NCBI GenBank assembly: GCA_045652445.1
Contig: JAZRUJ010000082.1
Location: forward strand, 1-13,589
From: RGIG995 sp045652445
Lineage (GTDB): Bacteria; Bacillota; Clostridia; Oscillospirales; UBA644
DNA: 13,589 bases
Direction of reading: 5' to 3'
This document shows, in pieces, positions 6,695-13,115 of this stretch. The position numbers and the translations under genes were made by a program. How positions within the stretch are numbered: the first letter of the stretch is position 1; every line of letters starts with the position of its first letter. A model generated the notes under the pieces. The model was given only the letters and a program-made list of their open reading frames with translations. It did no database searches and was not told the origin of the DNA.

Positions 6695-6745
6695 AAAAAG
6701 AAAAAGAGTTATAGTGAATTTCTACGTTCATTATAACTCTTTTTT
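6695..6745 (-). terminator. Strong hairpin terminator between tsaD and the 123-residue ORF
   Basis: An 18-bp stem pairs 6701-6718 with 6727-6744 (one G-U pair) around an 8-base loop. On the minus strand it is followed by TTTTT-C-TTTTT. It lies downstream of tsaD and upstream of the 123-residue gene, so it would end most tsaD transcripts. The TATAAT on its 5' arm (minus strand, 6735-6730) may be a promoter for the next gene. Confidence 0.8.
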
Positions 6746-6766
6746 GTGTCCTATGTTTTACATTCG

Positions 6767-6796
6767 TCGAACAAAATATCGAACAAAAATTCGAAC
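6767..6796. repeat. Three TCGAAC repeats at exact 12-bp spacing
   Basis: TCGAAC occurs at 6767, 6779 and 6791. The first two units are TCGAACAAAATA and TCGAACAAAAAT, so they form near-perfect 12-bp direct repeats with a third partial copy. The array lies immediately after the tsaD stop, upstream of the terminator and the 123-residue gene. It might be an operator or a chance AT-rich tandem; no function is shown. Confidence 0.6.
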
Positions 6797-6797
6797 A

Positions 6798-7796
6798 TTA
6801 CCAAGTGGGGGCATCCACCGGCATGGTGGCGTAGGCATTTAGGTCGGTATTTGCTACGTGTCCCGCCTGATATTCGTAAAACCCTTGGGCGGCAATCATG
6901 GCAGCGTTGTCCCCGCAAAGGTCTGCCCGAGGTAAAAATAGTTCCACGCCTTCTTTTTTGCAGGTTTTTTCCATCATGTTTCGCAGATCCCGGTTGGCGG
7001 AAACACCCCCCGCAAGTACCAGACGTCCCGTGGTGTTCTTTGCCGCAAGAACGCTTTTTTCGGTTAAAACCGAACAAACCGCTTTCGTAAAGGACGCGGC
7101 AAGATCGGGAGCGTTAATTTCCTCTCCCCGCTGTTTTGCTGTGTGGGCGTAATTGACCACCGCGGTCTTGACCCCGGAAAAACTGAAATCGTAGGGTGCG
7201 TCTTTGAAATGTACTTGAGGAAAAGCGATAGCGTCGGGATTCCCCGATTCCGCCGCCTTTTGAATCTTGGGTCCGCCGGGGTATCCCAAATTCAAAATTC
7301 GGGCAGATTTGTCAAATGCTTCCCCCGCCGCGTCGTCTCGGGTTTTTCCCAAAATTTCATATTCCGTATAGGATTTTACATGCACGATATGGCTATGTCC
7401 TCCCGAAGCGATCAACGCCGTAAAGGGAGGCTTTAAATCCGGGTGAGACAAATAATTTGACGCCACGTGTCCCCGCAAATGATGAACGGGGATGAGAGGA
7501 ACTCCCAAGGTAAACGCCAGGCTTTTTGCGTAATTTACCCCCACCAGAAGAGCCCCGATCAATCCGGGAGCGTAGGTGACGGCAACGGCGTCGGGCAGTT
7601 CTCCTTGCAAAGTCCGTTCCACTAGGGGTTCGATGGCTTCAATATGGCAACGGGAGGCAATTTCCGGCACCACACCCCCGTACCGTTCATGAATGGGAAT
7701 CTGGGAAACCACTTCATTTCGCAAAATGGTTCTGCCGTCTTCTACCAAGGCGGCTGCCGTTTCGTCACAGGAACTTTCGATGGCTAAAATCTCCAT
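6798..7796 (-). CDS. tsaD: tRNA N6-adenosine threonylcarbamoyltransferase TsaD
   Basis: A 332-residue essential enzyme of the Kae1/Qri7/TsaD family. With TsaB and TsaE it transfers threonylcarbamoyl from TC-AMP to A37 of ANN-decoding tRNAs, making t6A. The sequence begins MEILAIESSCDETAAA, the canonical N-terminus. Metal-binding residues are visible as H106 and H110 in HHLRGH and D296 in CGDN. The ASKHA fold motifs SGGHSH (131-136) and GGVSAN (263-268) are present, as are AGEAFDK and PGGP. The length matches the family (about 335-340). AAAGGAC lies 7 bases upstream of the ATG. It has its own promoter divergent from the MecA-like gene. The usual partners tsaB and tsaE are not adjacent in this window. 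Confidence 0.97.
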   Translation of the reverse strand: MEILAIESSCDETAAALVEDGRTILRNEVVSQIPIHERYGGVVPEIASRCHIEAIEPLVERTLQGELPDAVAVTYAPGLIGALLVGVNYAKSLAFTLGVPLIPVHHLRGHVASNYLSHPDLKPPFTALIASGGHSHIVHVKSYTEYEILGKTRDDAAGEAFDKSARILNLGYPGGPKIQKAAESGNPDAIAFPQVHFKDAPYDFSFSGVKTAVVNYAHTAKQRGEEINAPDLAASFTKAVCSVLTEKSVLAAKNTTGRLVLAGGVSANRDLRNMMEKTCKKEGVELFLPRADLCGDNAAMIAAQGFYEYQAGHVANTDLNAYATMPVDAPTW

Positions 7797-7829
7797 AATT
7801 CAAGTCCTTTTTTGATCAATCTAACTATG

Positions 7830-7858
7830 ATAATATCACATTCTTTCCCCTTTGTCAA
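7830..7858 (-). promoter_or_regulatory. Sigma-A-type promoter of tsaD
   Basis: On the minus strand a perfect TTGACA (7858-7853) is followed after 17 bases by TATTAT (7835-7830). The predicted start lies about 25-30 bases before the tsaD ATG. It is back to back with the promoter of the MecA-like gene. Confidence 0.83.
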
Positions 7859-7862
7859 GTCA

Positions 7863-7892
7863 TTGTCAAAAATCTTTGGGATGAAATATAAT
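7863..7892 (+). promoter_or_regulatory. Sigma-A-type promoter of the MecA-like gene
   Basis: TTGTCA (7863-7868) and a perfect TATAAT (7887-7892) are separated by 18 bases. The start would fall near 7899, about 23 bases before the GTG at 7922. The -35 box is only a few bases from the divergent tsaD -35, so the two promoters could compete or share regulation. Confidence 0.75.
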
Positions 7893-7921
7893 GGAGTAAG
7901 ACTTCGGGAGGGGGCGATCAG

Positions 7922-8443
7922 GTGCGTGTGGAAAAAACGTCCCGGAACGAAATTCTGGTAGCCTTGACTTCGGCCGATCAAACCGCTTTTGGGATTCGTT
8001 ACGATACCATGTCCTTTTCCGATGCAAAGACCCGTCGTTTTTGCGAGCAGATGGCGGTCTTGGTGTGTCTTCGGGAGGGGTGGGAAATTCGGGGCAACCT
8101 CTCCATTCGTGCGGTGGAAAATCCGTCGGGCGAACTTCTGTTGTATTTTTCTTTAACCGGGGAGGAAGATCGTTGCGTGTATTCTCAAGTAATCGAATTT
8201 CCCGACCTGGACGGACTTCTCGACAGCCGGAACGCTTTTCTTCGGGATCCGGATCTGTGTGCGGAAATCTATCGCTGGAACGGAAAATATTACCTTTGGT
8301 ATGAATTTTACACGTCCCCCGTCCGCTTTGACAAATTGACCCTTACCATGCTGGAATACGGGGAATTTTCTACGGTGGACCGTTCTTTTTTGGCAGAACA
8401 CGGTACAATCTTACCCCACGCCGTCCCTCTCTTTCTCAACTGA
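7922..8443 (+). CDS. MecA-like adaptor protein
   Basis: A 173-residue protein resembling the MecA adaptors, which deliver substrates to the ClpC-ClpP protease in Bacillota. The N-terminus aligns with the MecA start pattern (MxIExxxxNxI: here MRVEKTSRNEI). The C-terminal half shows the more diagnostic part: an acidic segment near 93-100 (FPDLDGLL), then YRWNGKYYLWYEF (117-129), then LEYGEFS and FLAEHGTIL (144-164). These correspond to MecA LYKYxGKYYLxxxF, LxEYGExS and LxEHGKxI. It is shorter than usual (about 200-240) because the central acidic linker is reduced. The GTG start is supported by that alignment and by GGAGG at 7907-7911, although the spacing of 10 bases is long. Family assignment is from recalled sequence pattern; clpC is not in view and its substrate is unknown. 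Confidence 0.75.
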   Translation: MRVEKTSRNEILVALTSADQTAFGIRYDTMSFSDAKTRRFCEQMAVLVCLREGWEIRGNLSIRAVENPSGELLLYFSLTGEEDRCVYSQVIEFPDLDGLLDSRNAFLRDPDLCAEIYRWNGKYYLWYEFYTSPVRFDKLTLTMLEYGEFSTVDRSFLAEHGTILPHAVPLFLN

Positions 8444-8455
8444 CCCCCACTTGCC

Positions 8456-8484
8456 TTGACAATTGTTCCGGGGTGTGATATAAT
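8456..8484 (+). promoter_or_regulatory. Consensus sigma-A promoter of the two-component operon
   Basis: A perfect TTGACA (8456-8461) is followed after exactly 17 bases by a perfect TATAAT (8479-8484), an unusually close match to consensus. Transcription should begin near 8491, about 40 bases before the response regulator start. Confidence 0.9.
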
Positions 8485-8500
8485 ATAGAATATATTATAT
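8478..8500. promoter_or_regulatory. Perfect inverted repeat over the -10 box and predicted start site
   Basis: ATATAATATA (8478-8487) and TATATTATAT (8491-8500) are exact reverse complements separated by GAA. The left arm contains the -10 hexamer and the right arm lies on the predicted +1. It could be an operator for an autoregulator or simply an AT-rich melting element. Confidence 0.55.
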
Positions 8501-8530
8501 TTTCCGGGTTTGTCCGGAGAAAGAGGGCCT

Positions 8531-9241
8531 ATGGATTCTCCCGAAATGAACGCCACCGTTCTCGTGGTGGACGATGACGTTGAAATCGTTTCCGCCATCA
8601 CCAAATTATTGGAGCTGGAAGGCTACACTGTCTTAAAAGCATACGACGGACTGGAAGCCTTGGAAGTATTGTCTCAAAATAAGGTGCATCTGATCCTCAT
8701 GGATTTGATGATGCCCCGGGTGGATGGGCTTTCTGCGGTGATGCAGATTCGGAAAACCAAAAATATTCCCATTATCATTCTTTCCGCCCGAACCGAAGAC
8801 AGCGATAAGATCCTCGGCTTGAACGTGGGGGCGGACGATTATATTGCAAAACCCTATAATCCCATGGAATTGCTGGCACGGGTCGGTTCCCAGTTGCGTC
8901 GGTATTTCCGTTTGGGTGCGTCCACCGAACCGGACGGCGGAAATAACATTACCGTAGGTGGGCTTCGAATGAATTCCGATTCCCGAGAATTTTTTGTGGA
9001 CGAGCGTTTGGTAAAACTCACCTCTACAGAGTGGGGAATCATGGAACTTTTCATGCGTTCTCCGGGAAAAGTTTATTCTGCAGAAGAAATTTACCGTGCC
9101 GTCTGGAAAGAAGACGCCCACGCCGTGGAAAATACCGTTACCGTGCATATCCGCCGGATTCGGGAAAAAATTGAGATTGACCCCCGAGAACCCCGTTATT
9201 TGAAAGTAATTTGGGGAATTGGATATAAGTTGGAAAAATAA
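8531..9241 (+). CDS. OmpR/PhoB-family response regulator (VanR-like)
   Basis: A 236-residue transcription factor activated by phosphorylation from the kinase encoded next to it. The receiver domain (about 9-121) has the acidic pocket VVDDD (12-16), phosphoacceptor Asp58 in LILMDLMMP, switch residue Ser85 in IILSAR, and Lys107 in YIAKPY. The DNA-binding winged helix follows at about 138-235, with VKLTSTEWGIMELFMRSPGK, the recognition-helix stretch VENTVTVHIRRIREKI, and the terminal hairpin YLKVIWGIGYKLEK. I chose ATG 8531 because GGAGA (8516-8520) and GAGGG (8523-8527) precede it. An ATG at 8546 is an alternative, and a TTG at 8510 is unlikely. The gene sits behind a near-consensus promoter, and 33 bases separate its stop from the kinase start, indicating an operon. 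Target genes are unknown; autoregulation is plausible. Confidence 0.93.
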   Translation: MDSPEMNATVLVVDDDVEIVSAITKLLELEGYTVLKAYDGLEALEVLSQNKVHLILMDLMMPRVDGLSAVMQIRKTKNIPIIILSARTEDSDKILGLNVGADDYIAKPYNPMELLARVGSQLRRYFRLGASTEPDGGNNITVGGLRMNSDSREFFVDERLVKLTSTEWGIMELFMRSPGKVYSAEEIYRAVWKEDAHAVENTVTVHIRRIREKIEIDPREPRYLKVIWGIGYKLEK

Positions 9242-9274
9242 CGTCGGCGTTTGCCGAGAAAGGAGGCAGGGAAG

Positions 9275-11305
9275 ATGGCGTTTCTTCGTTCCCCCGTCTT
9301 GCGGATCATCGCATTGTTTCTTTGCACCGTGTTGCTGTTTTCTGCTGCCTGGTGCTACGTTTACGCCAACGACAAAGCCGGTATGAGCGAAATTTTTACG
9401 TATACCGACTTCCGTAACACTCGTACCTATCACCAACGTCTTGCCGCCGCCTCGGAAGAAATGGTTTCCCTTGCTCGACAGGTCTATTCCGGCCGGAAAG
9501 TAGCCCCCGTGGATTTAGAGGGGGGAGCGGTGGACGGTGCGTTTCATTATTATTTTTATGCGGACGGCATGGTCATGACCGATCTTTCCATCTTGGAAAA
9601 TCTGGATTTTAGCCACGCAAAAACCCTTACGGTTTATGGAAACGGTGTTTGCTATTTGATGGATACCGTCCATACACAAACCGAAAGTTTTTCCCATTGG
9701 GAAAATTATTCCTGGGATGCATACGATTTGACGAAAACCGTTTCCGTTTCGGTCTTTACTTGTGATGCCGGTGCAATTCTTGTCCCGGATTCCGATTGGA
9801 TCAGCGAGCAATATACCGTGTGGGCAACGGCAAAGACCCGTGCTTTGCTTTTTATTATTTTACTCGTTTGTGCCGCAATCCCCATGCTTTATCTGGTTCT
9901 TTCGGTCAGTTGGGGCAAAGTGGAACCAAAGCCTTGGAATGGTCCTCGGTTTTTTACGGAACTGGTTCTTTCCGCCGCCGTTCTTTCGATCGTTTGGATG
10001 ATTCAGATTCTCGATCTGTCTTTCTTGCGGTGGTTCCAAAACCTGTTTTCCCTCTTTAATTACGGAAGTGACCGTTCGGTGTACTTTGCCTGGTCGGTTC
10101 TGTTTACGTTTCTGAGTTTAATCCTTTTGCTTTCGGCGGTATCCTTGATTTCGTCTTTGAAACAACGCCGCCTGGTTGAAGGTTCCTTCCTGTGGTGGAT
10201 TTGCCGGCGACCCTACCTTGCCTTGCGTCGCCGGGCGGATAAAAAATATTTCCGCCGCTATCGTTATTCCGTTTCCTTTACCGTTCGAACCGCTGTCTTT
10301 TTACTGCTGGAAGCGGCGTTGATTGCCGGATTTATTGCCGTTTCGGTAAATCAGTATTGGATCGTGGTGCAAATCCTTTTGATTTTTGCCATGCTCTCCA
10401 TTTTAGTTATCTATCTGTTCGGTTGTTATTACGATTTGCGTTCGCTGAACCGTTTGCTGGATCATATTACCGAATTGCAAGACGGGAATCTGTCTTATCG
10501 GGCCGAAATGGATCCGGACAACCTCTTTTTTGAATACGAAAATCAATTGCGAAGCGTCGGCGACGGCTTTGATCAAACGCTGCGAAGCCAGGTTTCTGCG
10601 GAACGTTCCCGCGTCAATTTGATCACTAACGTTTCCCACGACTTACGCACGCCTCTCACGTCCATTATCGGCTATTTGGACCTGCTTTCCAAAACGGAAC
10701 TGTCTCCGGAGGCTCGGGATTACGTTACCGTTTTGACTCAAAAATCCAACCGTCTCAACCATTTGGTTTCCGACGTTTTTGCCCTGTCTAAAGCCAATAG
10801 CGGTGCGGAGGAAATCCCCATGGAAGATTTGGATTTGTTCCTGCTTGCCCGTCAGTTGGTGGCAGATTTGTCCGACTCGGCTTCGTCTGCCGGGAAGACC
10901 GTCCGTCTTTTGGGGGACGATTCTGCTCCTATTTATTCCAACGGCAACAAAATTTACCGCATTTTGCAGAATATGTTGGATAACGCGTTGAAATATTCCT
11001 TGGCAGGAACTCGGATTTTCGTTACCCTTTCTTCTACCGAGACCCATGCCACGGTAACGGTCAAAAACACTTCGTCTTACGAAATGAAATTCTCCGCAGA
11101 GGAAATTTCCGAACAGTTTGTCCGGGGGGATCCTTCCCGCACCGGAGACGGCAGCGGATTGGGACTTGCCATCGCCAAATCTTTTGCCGAACAGTTGGGG
11201 GCAACCTTTTCCATCGTTGTGGATGGGGATCAGTTTTCCTCTTCCATCACATTCCCTTTAAAACAAGGAGAATCGTCTCCGTCATCTCAAGAGGAGAGTC
11301 TATAA
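9275..11305 (+). CDS. Membrane sensor histidine kinase with six predicted helices
   Basis: A 676-residue kinase paired with the preceding regulator. By hydrophobicity, TM1 is at about 8-29, then an extracytoplasmic region at 30-188. Five more helices lie at about 189-211, 226-247, 267-293, 337-358 and 361-384, which is more than the usual two. A HAMP-like linker (about 385-440) leads to the HisKA domain with phosphoacceptor His455 in TNVSHDLRTPLTSIIGYLDL. The ATP-binding domain shows the N box (NMLDNALKYS, Asn566 and Asn570), an F-box-like FVRGDPSR, and the G box GDGSGLGLAIAK (624-635). These are the VanS/PhoR-type signatures. AGGAGG (9261-9266) 8 bases upstream fixes ATG 9275; an earlier in-frame TTG at 9251 lacks such a site. 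The stop lies just before the epimerase-like start. Its signal is unknown. Confidence 0.93.
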   Translation: MAFLRSPVLRIIALFLCTVLLFSAAWCYVYANDKAGMSEIFTYTDFRNTRTYHQRLAAASEEMVSLARQVYSGRKVAPVDLEGGAVDGAFHYYFYADGMVMTDLSILENLDFSHAKTLTVYGNGVCYLMDTVHTQTESFSHWENYSWDAYDLTKTVSVSVFTCDAGAILVPDSDWISEQYTVWATAKTRALLFIILLVCAAIPMLYLVLSVSWGKVEPKPWNGPRFFTELVLSAAVLSIVWMIQILDLSFLRWFQNLFSLFNYGSDRSVYFAWSVLFTFLSLILLLSAVSLISSLKQRRLVEGSFLWWICRRPYLALRRRADKKYFRRYRYSVSFTVRTAVFLLLEAALIAGFIAVSVNQYWIVVQILLIFAMLSILVIYLFGCYYDLRSLNRLLDHITELQDGNLSYRAEMDPDNLFFEYENQLRSVGDGFDQTLRSQVSAERSRVNLITNVSHDLRTPLTSIIGYLDLLSKTELSPEARDYVTVLTQKSNRLNHLVSDVFALSKANSGAEEIPMEDLDLFLLARQLVADLSDSASSAGKTVRLLGDDSAPIYSNGNKIYRILQNMLDNALKYSLAGTRIFVTLSSTETHATVTVKNTSSYEMKFSAEEISEQFVRGDPSRTGDGSGLGLAIAKSFAEQLGATFSIVVDGDQFSSSITFPLKQGESSPSSQEESL

Positions 11306-11306
11306 A

Positions 11307-12179
11307 ATGCTTACAACGATACAAAACCATCGCCTTTCGGTCACCGTTCGGGATCTGGGGGCAGAATTGCAATCGGTCAAATTGGACGGACAGGAACGCC
11401 TTTGGCAAGGTGATCCCTCGGTTTGGGAAGATCGGTCTCCCGTGTTATTTCCCTTTGTGGGTTGTATCAAAGAGGGAATTTATACCTATCAAGGAAAAGA
11501 ATATCCCGCCACATCCCATGGATTTGCGGCGGCATCGACCTTTTCTTTGATTGACCAAACGGAAACGTCCGTAACCTACCGAATCGTTTCTTCCGAAGAA
11601 ACCAAAAAGATCTATCCCTTTGATTTTATCTTTGACGTTACCTACACTTTGGAAGAAAATAAATTGATTCAATCCTTTACCGTAACCAATACCGGTGATG
11701 AAAAAATGTATTACGCTTACGGTGCTCACCCCGGATTTTTCGTTCCTCCCGCCGAGGGGACGGATTTTTCCGACTGGTATTTAAACTTTGCAAAAGGACA
11801 ACCCCTTAACCAGATGATTTTGGACGGAATGTTTATGTCCAGAGAGGTAGTCGCCTGTCCTTTTGCACAAGGGAATAAAATTCCTCTTACTCACGAAACT
11901 TTCCGAGAAGATGCCTTGATTTTTTCCGGATTAAACAATAAGATTTTTGAAATCAAATCCGACAAATCCCCCCATCGGGTTTTGTGCGATTGTACGGATT
12001 TTGATTATCTAGCCATCTGGTCGGAAACGAGCAAGGATGCAAACTATGTCTGTATCGAGCCTTGGAACGGACTTCCCAGCGATTCCAAAGATCCGGAGGA
12101 TCTCACGGTCAAACGGGATATGCGGATTTTACTCCCCGGCGAAACCGAAAGGGGAAAGGTCTCGTATCTTTTAGATTAA
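11307..12179 (+). CDS. Aldose 1-epimerase family protein, LacX/YihR-like
   Basis: A 290-residue cytoplasmic protein of the galactose mutarotase fold, which interconverts alpha and beta anomers of aldoses. Family landmarks appear in order: LGAELQSV (17-24), RLWQGDPSVW (31-40), PVLFPFVG (45-52), ATSHGFA with His71, YGAHPGF with His141, and the C-terminal CIEPWNG with Glu251. His71, His141 and Glu251 correspond to the catalytic His/His/Glu set of GalM. The pattern fits the smaller LacX-like branch, whose physiological substrate is often unclear, better than classical GalM. AGAGGAGAG (11290-11298) lies within the end of the kinase gene, and the ATG follows the kinase stop with one base between, so translation is probably coupled. 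A terminator ends the operon 17 bases after the stop. The link between this enzyme and the two-component system is not explained. Confidence 0.88.
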   Translation: MLTTIQNHRLSVTVRDLGAELQSVKLDGQERLWQGDPSVWEDRSPVLFPFVGCIKEGIYTYQGKEYPATSHGFAAASTFSLIDQTETSVTYRIVSSEETKKIYPFDFIFDVTYTLEENKLIQSFTVTNTGDEKMYYAYGAHPGFFVPPAEGTDFSDWYLNFAKGQPLNQMILDGMFMSREVVACPFAQGNKIPLTHETFREDALIFSGLNNKIFEIKSDKSPHRVLCDCTDFDYLAIWSETSKDANYVCIEPWNGLPSDSKDPEDLTVKRDMRILLPGETERGKVSYLLD

Positions 12180-12191
12180 ATCTATTCAATG

Positions 12192-12236
12192 AAAAACACC
12201 CGCAAGACAATCTTGCGGGTGTAGTTATTTTTGTTT
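12192..12236. terminator. Bidirectional terminator between the epimerase-like gene and galU
   Basis: A perfect 12-bp stem, ACACCCGCAAGA (12196-12207) with TCTTGCGGGTGT (12211-12222), closes a CAA loop. T-rich sequence follows on the plus strand (to 12238) and TTTTT on the minus strand (complement of 12192-12196). The flanking genes converge here, so it probably serves both. Confidence 0.88.
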
Positions 12237-13115
12237 TTACAGGGTTTTTACAAACTCTTTCAAGTATGCCCGGAAGTCTTCTCCGATTTCGGGATGCTTC
12301 AAAGCAGTCTCTACTTGAGCCTGCATAACGCCCAATTTATTCCCCATGTCGTACCGGGTTCCTTCAAAGTCGATCGCCATCATTCTTCCGTCATTTGCCA
12401 TCAATTTCATGGTGTCGGTCAACTGTAATTCTCCGTTTGCAGCATAGGGCGTTTTTTCCAAATAGTCAAACACGTCGGGCGTAAGTACGATGCGTCCCAA
12501 TACGGAGAACAGGGAAATGATCTCTTCTTTTTTGGGTTTTTCGATCATATCGGAAACGTTGTAAATACGGCCGTCTACTTTTTGAACGTCCAAGGTGCAG
12601 TATTTCAGTACCAATTCTTCGGGAACTTCCTGAACCCCAACGACGCTCTTTCCGTAGGTTTCGTATACGTCGGTCAACTGACCTACCACCGGTTTTTCGT
12701 CATTCATGATAACGTCGTCCCCGTACAGCAGGGCAAAGGGTTCGTTTCCTACGAAATTCTTGGCAAGCAACAACGCATGTCCCGTTCCCAGCATTTCCTT
12801 CTGCCGGGCGTAGACGATATCCGCCAGTTCTGCAATCTGCCGAACCTGTTTGAGCATGGGTGCTTTTGCTTCGCCTCCTGCAAGAAGACGTTCTTCCAGT
12901 TCAGGAGCATAGTCAAAGTGATCTTCAATCAGGGTTTTTCCTCGGGAAATGATGATCATAATATCGTCGATGCCGGAAGCTTTGATTTCTTCTACAAGAT
13001 ACTGCAACGCCGGTTTGTCAACGATAGGTACCAGTTCTTTCGGCACGGATTTTGTGGCGGGTAACATACGGGTGCCTAAACCTGCTGCCAAAATGACCGC
13101 TTTTTTTACTTTCAT
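12237..13115 (-). CDS. galU: UTP--glucose-1-phosphate uridylyltransferase GalU
   Basis: A 292-residue cytoplasmic nucleotidyltransferase that makes UDP-glucose from UTP and glucose-1-phosphate, the precursor for glycolipids, capsule and galactose metabolism. The N-terminus has the NTP-binding signature KAVILAAGLGTRMLPATKSV (5-24), then PKELVPIVDKPALQYLVEE. Further family motifs are MLGTGHALLLA, FALLYGDD, IEKPK and GELQLTD, and the late RYDMGNKLGVMQA. Length matches the family (about 290-305). The start at ATG 13115 follows a GAGG site 9 bases upstream and lies exactly where GalU homology begins; the longer upstream frame belongs to out-of-frame queT sequence. The ATG overlaps the queT stop as ATGA, so galU is translationally coupled as the downstream gene. 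It ends 15 bases from the shared terminator. Confidence 0.96.
   Translation of the reverse strand: MKVKKAVILAAGLGTRMLPATKSVPKELVPIVDKPALQYLVEEIKASGIDDIMIIISRGKTLIEDHFDYAPELEERLLAGGEAKAPMLKQVRQIAELADIVYARQKEMLGTGHALLLAKNFVGNEPFALLYGDDVIMNDEKPVVGQLTDVYETYGKSVVGVQEVPEELVLKYCTLDVQKVDGRIYNVSDMIEKPKKEEIISLFSVLGRIVLTPDVFDYLEKTPYAANGELQLTDTMKLMANDGRMMAIDFEGTRYDMGNKLGVMQAQVETALKHPEIGEDFRAYLKEFVKTL

Noticed and set aside
6767..6796. SOS (LexA) box suggested by CGAAC motifs
   Set aside because: The hexamers are direct repeats 12 bp apart, not the inverted CGAAC-N4-GTTCG arrangement.
8041..8304. Alternative-frame ORF within the MecA-like gene
   Set aside because: Its glycine- and serine-rich translation is typical of shifted-frame readings, and the MecA-like frame covers it.
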